Source: Proteiniphilum sp. (GTDB lineage Bacteria > Bacteroidota > Bacteroidia > Bacteroidales > Dysgonomonadaceae). Taken from it: a stretch of DNA of 5,076 bases. Under the pieces are notes generated by a model. The model had not been told where the DNA came from, made no database searches, and saw only the letters and a program-made list of their open reading frames with translations. Below are positions 1 through 5,076 of the stretch, in pieces. Location: contig JAENWZ010000178.1 in NCBI GenBank assembly GCA_016649795.1, forward strand, positions 1 through 5,076. The letters run 5' to 3'. Within the stretch, counting starts at the first letter, position 1. The number at the start of each line of letters is the position of its first letter. Position numbers and translations under genes: made by a program.

Positions 1-3000
1 ACGGTGATGGTACTGATTATTATCATCTTCGGCTTGATAGGTTATTCGAGTCTCGCCGTGCGCGAGTATCCCAGCGTTGACAATCCCATTATCACCGTCC
101 AAGTCTCCTACCCCGGGGCCAATGCCGAGGTGATAGAGAATCAGATTACTGAGCCACTGGAACAGAACATCAACGGCATTCCCGGGATCCGATCACTGGT
201 CAGCCGAAGCAGTCAGGGTAGTTCTCGTATCACGGTTGAGTTTGAATTGAGTGTGGATATGGAGACCGCAGCAAATGATGTGAGAGACAAGGTCTCCGTC
301 GCACAGCGCTATCTGCCACGCGATGCGGATCCCCCTACCGTCTCCAAAGCCGATGCCGATTCTGACCCCATTATGCAGATCACTGTACAGAGCCCTGTCC
401 GCTCTCTGCTGGAGCTCTCCGAGATAGCGGATCTCACAGTGAAAGAACGACTGCAGACCATCTCCAACGTGAGCGCGGTAGATATCTGGGGGGAGTACAG
501 ATATGCCATGCGTCTGTGGCTCGATCCAATCAAGATGGCGGCATATAATATCACTCCCATGGACATCAAGAGTGCCCTGGACAGGGAGAACATAGAGCTT
601 CCGGCTGGAAATATTGAGGGTGACCACATTTCACAATCGATCCGCACCATGGGTCTGATGGAGACACCCGAAGATTTTAATAATCTGATTCTGATAGAGG
701 ATGATTTCCGTATCGTACGGTTCCGCGATGTGGGCTATGCTGAGCTCGATGCAGCCAACAGACAGAATATTCTTCGCAGAAACGGAGTGCCGATGGTGAG
801 CTGTGTGATCATCCCTCAACCCGGAGCCAATCATATTGAGATTGCCGATGAGACGAGAATGCGCATGGATCAGATGAGAAAGGACCTGCCGGAGGATGTG
901 ATACTGGATGTGGCGTTCGATAATACAAAATTCATCCGTTCCTCCATCTCTGAAGTGGAGAAAACGGTGATGATCGCTTTTATCCTGGTGGTATTGATCA
1001 TCTTTGTCTTTCTCAGGAACTGGCGTGTCACACTTATTCCGGCACTGGTGATCCCTATTTCGCTGATTGGTATCTTTTTCGTGATGTACCTTGCCGGATT
1101 CTCCATCAACGTATTGTCGATGCTGGCCGTAGTGCTGGCTGTGGGTCTGGTGGTGGACGACTCCATCGTGGTGACGGAGAATATCTTCCAAAAGGTTGAG
1201 AATGGTATGGACCCCGAGGAGGCATCCATTGAGGGCTCCAAGGAGATATTCTTTGCCGTTATCTCAACAACGATCACGCTGATAGCAATATTTTTCCCGA
1301 TTGTTTTCCTGGAAGGGATGACAGGAAGGCTGTTCCGCGAATTCAGTATTGTGATATCCGGCGCCGTGATTATCTCCTCTTTTGTAGCACTCTCTTTCGT
1401 GCCGATGCTCTCCTCCAAACTATTGAAAAAGAAGCGTAAACACAATATGTTCTATAACAGGACCGAAGTCTTCTTCACCGGAATGAACAGGTTCTACGAC
1501 AGAATGCTGCGCACGTTCCTACACCGGAAATGGCTTGTAATACCTATCCTGATCGCTTCAGGTATCCTGATCGCTCTGTTCTGGAGCATCATCCCCGCGG
1601 AAATGGCTCCGCTGGAGGACCGGTCTCAGCTGACGATCAGAAGCTCAGCACCCGAAGGGGCTACCTTTGAGTTTGTGAGAGACTACACCGATCGCATCTC
1701 CGCCATTGCCGACTCCATCGTACCGGAAAGAGAATCGAACATTGTTTTTACGCGCAGCGGCTTTAGTATGGTGCGTCTGGTACTGCCCGACATGAATGAA
1801 CGTGACCGCAGCCAGATGGAGATAGCCACTGAACTTACCCGGGGTGTGAGGAATGAGAATGCGGCCCGCGCCTTCGTCCAGCAACGATCCACCTTTGGTG
1901 GGCGGCGTGCCGGAATGCCTATCCAGTACGTGCTGCAGGCTCCCAACATCGAGAAGCTGCAGGAGTTTATCCCTCCCTTTATGGAGAGGATGAATGCGAG
2001 TCCCTATTTCCAGATGTCGGATGTGGATCTGAAATTTACCAAACCGGAGACGCGTATCAACATTGATCGTGATAAAGCGGCCATGCTGGGGGTCAGCACC
2101 CGCGATATAGGCCAGACACTGCAATATGCACTCAGCGGACAGCGTATGGGTTATTTCTATATGAACGGCAAGCAATACCAGATACTGGGTGAGATAAACC
2201 GGCAGCAACGCAACACACCTGTCGACCTGAAGACAATTTATATCAAGAACACCAACCAGCAGATGATCCAGATGGATAACCTGGTGAAGCTGGAAGAGTC
2301 GGTGGCTCCGCCCCAGTTATACCGGTATAACCGTTTCAATTCCGCCACCATAACGGCCGGACTGGCTCCCGGTTATTCACTGGGTGAAGGACTGGAAGAG
2401 ATGGACCGGATAGCAGCTGATGTACTGGATGAAACTTTCAGAACGGCACTCGAAGGGGAATCGAGAAACTTCCGGGAGAGCTCATCGAGTCTGCTCTTCG
2501 CCTTCGGACTGGCCATACTGTTGATATTCCTGGTGATGGCAGCCCAATTTGAAAGTTTTAAAGATCCTTTCGTCATTATGTTCTCCGTACCGATGGCCCT
2601 TTTCGGAGCCCTGTTGTTCATGTGGATGTTTGGTGTGACAATGAACATATACAGTCAGATCGGTATCATCATGCTTATCGGGCTGGTGGCCAAGAACGGG
2701 ATCCTTATCGTGGAGTTTGCCAACCAGCGGCAGCAGGCAGGCCTCAACAAGCAGAGAGCGATTATTGAAGCTGCGGTACAACGGTTACGACCTATCCTGA
2801 TGACCAGCATCTCCACCATACTGGGATTACTGCCCCTGATGTTTGCCACCGGTGAGGGCGCCAATGGCCGCATTGCGATGGGAGCAGCCGTTGTGGGTGG
2901 ACTGCTAATCTCTACACTGCTCACACTGTTTGTCATTCCGGTGATGTATATCTATCTCTCCACCGACAGGGAGGTACAGAACATCAACAAGAGAGAAAAA

Positions 3001-3018
3001 AAACTACGAAACGCGTAA
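1..3018 (+). CDS. RND multidrug efflux pump, inner-membrane permease (AcrB/HAE-1 type), 5'-partial
   Basis: Proton-driven inner-membrane transporter of a tripartite efflux pump; it exports drugs or other amphiphiles through an outer membrane channel. The frame is open from base 1, so the true start lies upstream. About 1004 residues are visible (numbered from the codon at base 4), against roughly 1050 in E. coli AcrB, and the N-terminal cytoplasmic tip and part of TM1 are missing. TM1 is at about 1-15, the first porter half about 20-315, TM2-TM6 about 321-475, TM7 about 510-528, the second porter half about 530-820 and TM8-TM12 about 829-985. The proton relay is complete by alignment to AcrB: D385 and D386 in GLVVDDSIVVTENI (D407/D408), K897 in GLVAKNGILIVEF (K940), R927 (R971) and T934 in RLRPILMT (T978). 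The family signature FLEGMTGRLFREF is at 435-447. The DD pair and lysine favour a proton-driven HAE-type pump rather than a metal exporter. Substrate cannot be predicted. The stop TAA is one base from the next gene. Confidence 0.96.
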   Translation, partial: TVMVLIIIIFGLIGYSSLAVREYPSVDNPIITVQVSYPGANAEVIENQITEPLEQNINGIPGIRSLVSRSSQGSSRITVEFELSVDMETAANDVRDKVSVAQRYLPRDADPPTVSKADADSDPIMQITVQSPVRSLLELSEIADLTVKERLQTISNVSAVDIWGEYRYAMRLWLDPIKMAAYNITPMDIKSALDRENIELPAGNIEGDHISQSIRTMGLMETPEDFNNLILIEDDFRIVRFRDVGYAELDAANRQNILRRNGVPMVSCVIIPQPGANHIEIADETRMRMDQMRKDLPEDVILDVAFDNTKFIRSSISEVEKTVMIAFILVVLIIFVFLRNWRVTLIPALVIPISLIGIFFVMYLAGFSINVLSMLAVVLAVGLVVDDSIVVTENIFQKVENGMDPEEASIEGSKEIFFAVISTTITLIAIFFPIVFLEGMTGRLFREFSIVISGAVIISSFVALSFVPMLSSKLLKKKRKHNMFYNRTEVFFTGMNRFYDRMLRTFLHRKWLVIPILIASGILIALFWSIIPAEMAPLEDRSQLTIRSSAPEGATFEFVRDYTDRISAIADSIVPERESNIVFTRSGFSMVRLVLPDMNERDRSQMEIATELTRGVRNENAARAFVQQRSTFGGRRAGMPIQYVLQAPNIEKLQEFIPPFMERMNASPYFQMSDVDLKFTKPETRINIDRDKAAMLGVSTRDIGQTLQYALSGQRMGYFYMNGKQYQILGEINRQQRNTPVDLKTIYIKNTNQQMIQMDNLVKLEESVAPPQLYRYNRFNSATITAGLAPGYSLGEGLEEMDRIAADVLDETFRTALEGESRNFRESSSSLLFAFGLAILLIFLVMAAQFESFKDPFVIMFSVPMALFGALLFMWMFGVTMNIYSQIGIIMLIGLVAKNGILIVEFANQRQQAGLNKQRAIIEAAVQRLRPILMTSISTILGLLPLMFATGEGANGRIAMGAAVVGGLLISTLLTLFVIPVMYIYLSTDREVQNINKREKKLRNA

Positions 3019-3019
3019 G

Positions 3020-4336
3020 ATGATGAAAAATATTGTACTGTTCCTCTTTGTTATGATCCCTGCAATTGTCACTTCACAAAAGGTGATGGATCTGCAGGAG
3101 TGCCTGAGAAGAGGGCTTGAAGAGAATTACGATTTAAGAATCACACGCAACGAAGAGTTGATCTCCGACAACAATGTCACATTGGGAAATGCCGGATTTC
3201 TGCCCGATGTCAGTCTGAATTCGGGTTACTCCCTGCGAAACAGCAACACCGATCAGTTACCTGCCGATGGTGGTAATCAGGTGCAGTCACGTAATGCAAA
3301 CACCGGCACCCTGGATGCAGGCATCAACCTCAACTGGGATCTGTTTGAAGGATTCCGTGTGCAGACCAACTACAATAGGCTGCAGGAGATGCAGACCATT
3401 GGCGAACTGAACACGCGTCTGGCCGTGGAGGATTTTATCGCCAACCTGACAGCAGAGTATTACAATTACGTACAACAGCAACTCCGTCTGGGGAATCTCA
3501 AATATGCCGTCTCATTATCGAAAGAGCGTTTACGCATTGTGGAGGCACGCTATCAGGTGGGATCGCTCTCCCGTCTCGATCTGCAACAGGCACGTGTCTA
3601 TTTCAATGCCGACAGCTCACTGCTGATTCAGCAATACGAAGTGTTGAACACCTCCCTCATCCGGTTGAATGAGCTGATGGGTGGAGATGTGAATCAGCAT
3701 TTTTCGGCAGTAGACAGCACCATTGTGTTTGACACATTGTTATCGAAGAAGGAGCTGCTCGATGCGGCTTTACAGCAGAACACCATCCTCTTGCTGACAG
3801 AGAAGAACAAAACGCTGAGCGAGCTCGAACTGAGAAATCTGCAGAGCCGGAACTTTCCCTATCTGCGACTGAGTACCGGATACGGATTCACTCATTACGA
3901 CTACAACACGGGTACGCTCGACAGGCAACGCAACTGGGGTCCCAATGTGGGTGTCACGCTCGGGTACACGCTCTTCGACGGGTTTAACCGCAGCAGGGAA
4001 CAAAAAAATGCCAGGATATCCGTCATGAACAGGGAGCTGGAGATAGAGAAAAGCAGGCTTGCACTGCAGAGTGATTTCGCCAATATGTGGATGTCCTACC
4101 AGAATAACATGGAGCTGACGCAGCTGGAGATAGAGAGCCTCCGTAATGCGGAACTGAATTATGAAATAGCCATGGAGCGATACAAGATCGGGGATCTCTC
4201 CGGCCTGGAGCTACGGGAGGCACAAAACAGTCTGCTGGAGGCCGAACAGCGTCTCCTGACAGCGCAATACAAAACCAAACTGTATGAAATATCACTGCTG
4301 CAGATCAGCGGTAAAGTCGAAGAATATTTAGAATAG
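3020..4336 (+). CDS. TolC-family outer membrane efflux channel protein
   Basis: Outer membrane factor of a tripartite efflux system; as a trimer it would form a beta-barrel and long periplasmic alpha-helical tunnel receiving substrates from the RND pump. The 438-residue product starts at the first of two adjacent ATG codons; starting at the second would remove only one residue. Residues 1-19 form a signal peptide (MMK, hydrophobic core to about 17, likely cleavage after VTS before Q20). There is no lipobox cysteine, so it is not the lipoprotein OprM type. The internal duplication typical of the family is clear: F60-L-P-D matches F279-P-Y, LFEGF at 108-112 matches LFDGF at 318-322, and ARYQVGSLSRLDL from 176 matches ERYKIGDLSGLEL from 386, offset about 210-219 residues. 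Long charged, Q/E/L-rich stretches fit the coiled-coil helices. It follows the pump gene by one base (TAAGATG) with no Shine-Dalgarno sequence, implying co-transcription and likely translational coupling. Confidence 0.95.
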   Translation: MMKNIVLFLFVMIPAIVTSQKVMDLQECLRRGLEENYDLRITRNEELISDNNVTLGNAGFLPDVSLNSGYSLRNSNTDQLPADGGNQVQSRNANTGTLDAGINLNWDLFEGFRVQTNYNRLQEMQTIGELNTRLAVEDFIANLTAEYYNYVQQQLRLGNLKYAVSLSKERLRIVEARYQVGSLSRLDLQQARVYFNADSSLLIQQYEVLNTSLIRLNELMGGDVNQHFSAVDSTIVFDTLLSKKELLDAALQQNTILLLTEKNKTLSELELRNLQSRNFPYLRLSTGYGFTHYDYNTGTLDRQRNWGPNVGVTLGYTLFDGFNRSREQKNARISVMNRELEIEKSRLALQSDFANMWMSYQNNMELTQLEIESLRNAELNYEIAMERYKIGDLSGLELREAQNSLLEAEQRLLTAQYKTKLYEISLLQISGKVEEYLE

Positions 4337-4340
4337 AATA

Positions 4341-4381
4341 CCAAATTTGGGATATCAGATCCCTTGAAGATATCCCATTGG
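4341..4381 (+). terminator. Bulged hairpin at the end of the efflux operon, possible terminator or 3' stabiliser
   Basis: Starts five bases after the channel gene's stop. CCAA (4341-4344) pairs with TTGG (4378-4381), and TGGGATATC (4348-4356) pairs with GATATCCCA (4369-4377), giving 13 base pairs with one 3-base bulge (ATT, 4345-4347) and a 12-base loop. The position fits an operon end. No T tract follows (the next bases are GAGCCCACG), so it is not a textbook intrinsic terminator and may instead protect the mRNA 3' end. A smaller alternative hairpin uses the same left arm: GGGAT (4349-4353) with ATCCC (4359-4363). Confidence 0.4.
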
Positions 4382-4624
4382 GAGCCCACGAAAGGTTACC
4401 TCGTACATCATGTCATATTGCTTATGGTAGATCCTGGTTCAGGTTATCTCTATTGACAGTTATGAAATCATTTTTCTATCTCTATGCCTTTATGCTAGAC
4501 ATACCGATAACTGTTATTCCCTGAAATTTTATATTCACCCTTTATGCATCATATAGAAAGACTCTTTCCTGAAGGCTTTTGTCTTTAACATAAAATATCA
4601 TTTTCCGCAGTTTTTATGTCATTT

Positions 4625-4638
4625 TTTACAGCTGTAAA
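4625..4638. promoter_or_regulatory. 14-bp perfect palindrome, candidate operator
   Basis: TTTACAGCTGTAAA is a perfect dyad with no spacer. Its right edge lies 14 bases upstream of the -7-like box TAATTTTG, so it would overlap the -33 region of that promoter, a common place for a regulator dimer to bind. The binding protein is unknown. It could also be a chance palindrome in AT-rich DNA. Confidence 0.3.
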
Positions 4639-4652
4639 GAATATTTCGCATG

Positions 4653-4660
4653 TAATTTTG
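4653..4660 (+). promoter_or_regulatory. Bacteroides-type -7 promoter box (TAATTTTG)
   Basis: It matches TAnnTTTG, the -7 element known for the primary sigma factor of Bacteroides. It sits about 49 bases upstream of the TTG that opens the transposase-like frame, so a transcript would begin near 4666 with a leader of about 40 bases. No good -33 TTTG is present at the expected 19-21 base spacing, so this is half a promoter by sequence. It may have driven the transposase gene when that was intact. Confidence 0.33.
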
Positions 4661-4708
4661 TAATTATGTTTAAAATCTAATATTTTAAAAAAAATATATT
4701 AATACCGA

Positions 4709-4969
4709 TTGGATGTTCGTAACGATCCATATACTAAGTTGAAGCTAAGCGAAAACCTTTCACAGTTCAAATGGTTCAAGCGTCGGGGATATGACTTTAA
4801 AATGTTTCTGGCCATACCGGTCCCGATGGTGGTCAGTTCAGACAAGACTGTTAATTCTTATCTGAACAGCCCAACCGTTGTAGGTTCCTCTATGGGTAAG
4901 GATGTGTTATCGCTATTTGATGACACCACCCTGCCCAAGTGCGGAAGAAACTGGACACGACAAAACTGA
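4709..4969 (+). pseudogene. Decayed transposase fragment, probably IS4-type DDE transposase
   Basis: An open frame of 86 codons starting at TTG (4709), with an in-frame stop just upstream at 4700-4702; no in-frame ATG gives a better start. Two pieces resemble IS4-type transposases common in Bacteroidota. Residues 14-65 look like the N-terminal region: a basic KWFKRRGYDFKMF segment, a short hydrophobic stretch, then MGKD at 62-65, which in intact relatives is usually followed by a tyrosine-rich 'FYR' segment. Residues 71-79 read DDTTLPKCG, fitting the DDTxLxKxG motif around the first catalytic aspartate. In intact proteins these motifs are tens of residues apart; here only five residues separate them, so an internal deletion is inferred. 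After R80 the similarity ends and the frame stops at 4969; the rest of the catalytic domain is absent. It is therefore very unlikely to be active. Family assignment is from remembered motifs, not a search; the alternative is a small unrelated hypothetical protein. Confidence 0.5.
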
Positions 4970-5076
4970 ATAAATCCTAATTATTAATCTAAACAAAGAG
5001 TCCGCTCCGATAACCTTTTTTTCTCAACTGAATGAGAACGGGATATTTTCGGAATCGGGCAGGATGGTTGGCAATA
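4970..5076. other. Unassigned tail of the window
   Basis: No feature can be supported. A forward frame from ATG at 5032 stays open for the 15 codons to the window edge (MRTGYFRNRAGWLAI), and another forward frame is open from 4974 but has no start before 5069. On the minus strand two frames are open from the window edge, ending at stops near 5025 and 4990. All are too short to judge. The T run at 5015-5022 has no convincing hairpin before it. Confidence 0.4.

Larger units (their letters stand above)
4337..4708. other. AT-rich non-coding stretch between the efflux operon and the transposase relic
   Basis: No convincing gene on either strand. Base composition drops sharply from the roughly half-GC coding region to A/T-rich sequence with long T and A runs, most strongly after about 4590. 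It contains a bulged hairpin at 4341-4381, a 14-bp perfect palindrome at 4625-4638, a -7-like box at 4653-4660 and an A8 tract at 4687-4694. I found no tRNA cloverleaf, no recognised riboswitch core and no tandem repeat. Confidence 0.7.

Noticed and set aside
193..1445. Long minus-strand open frames opposite the pump gene
   Set aside because: They are antisense shadows of a strongly conserved gene and carry no recognisable domains.
4453..4458. TTGACA, a perfect E. coli -35 hexamer
   Set aside because: No matching TATAAT lies 16-18 bases downstream (only TATCTC), and Bacteroidota primary sigma factors do not use this hexamer.
4456..4514. Inverted repeat ACAGTTAT (4456-4463) and ATAACTGT (4507-4514)
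   Set aside because: Eight base pairs with a 43-base spacer in AT-rich DNA; no functional context.
4557..4586. Inverted repeat AAAGAC / GTCTTT with inner CCT / AGG
   Set aside because: The six-pair outer stem is interrupted by a 5x5 internal loop; not a credible terminator or structured RNA.
4669..4689. Hairpin TTTAAAAT / ATTTTAAA with a 5-base loop
   Set aside because: All A/T pairs in a run of A and T; very weak as RNA and expected by chance here.
4698..4988. 7-bp inverted repeat ATTAATA (4698-4704) and TATTAAT (4982-4988) bracketing the transposase-like frame
   Set aside because: It consists only of A and T and lies in low-complexity sequence; too short and common to be called terminal inverted repeats.
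4501..5014. 8-bp direct repeats flanking or near the transposase relic: CCGATAAC at 4504-4511 and 5007-5014, and ATACCGAT at 4501-4508 and 4702-4709
   Set aside because: Matches of this length are expected by chance in several hundred bases, and neither pair sits at identifiable element ends, so they cannot be called target-site duplications.
5015..5022. T8 run as a terminator
   Set aside because: The preceding bases (GAGTCCGCTCCGATAACC) form only a 3-bp stem.

Overview
The window suggests a member of the Bacteroidota, probably order Bacteroidales. The reasons are the style of the two efflux proteins, the absence of a Shine-Dalgarno sequence before the second gene, and a Bacteroides-type -7 box (TAnnTTTG) in the only promoter-like region. 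This placement is an inference from sequence character, not a database result.

Layout: (1) Bases 1-3018 hold nearly all of an inner-membrane RND multidrug efflux pump gene of the AcrB type. Its first few codons lie upstream of the window. (2) After a single spacer base, 3020-4336 encodes a TolC-type outer membrane channel. (3) Bases 4337-4708 are a non-coding, AT-rich stretch. It begins with a bulged hairpin just after the channel stop codon and ends with a 14-bp perfect palindrome and a -7-like box. (4) Bases 4709-4969 are a short open frame that looks like a decayed, internally deleted transposase of the IS4 type. (5) The last ~107 bases hold nothing that can be assigned.

The two complete-looking genes form an operon-like pair. 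The RND pump would take substrates from the periplasm or outer leaflet of the inner membrane, using proton flow through its transmembrane relay (D385, D386, K897, R927 and T934, visible-residue numbering). The TolC-like trimer would provide the exit duct through the outer membrane. The periplasmic adaptor (membrane fusion protein) that normally joins them is not in the window; in this gene order it is usually just upstream of the pump gene.

The efflux genes are ordinary in architecture. I see no CRISPR array, tRNA, rRNA or clearly new multi-gene system. The parts most worth a second look are the non-coding stretch after the operon and the transposase relic beyond it.
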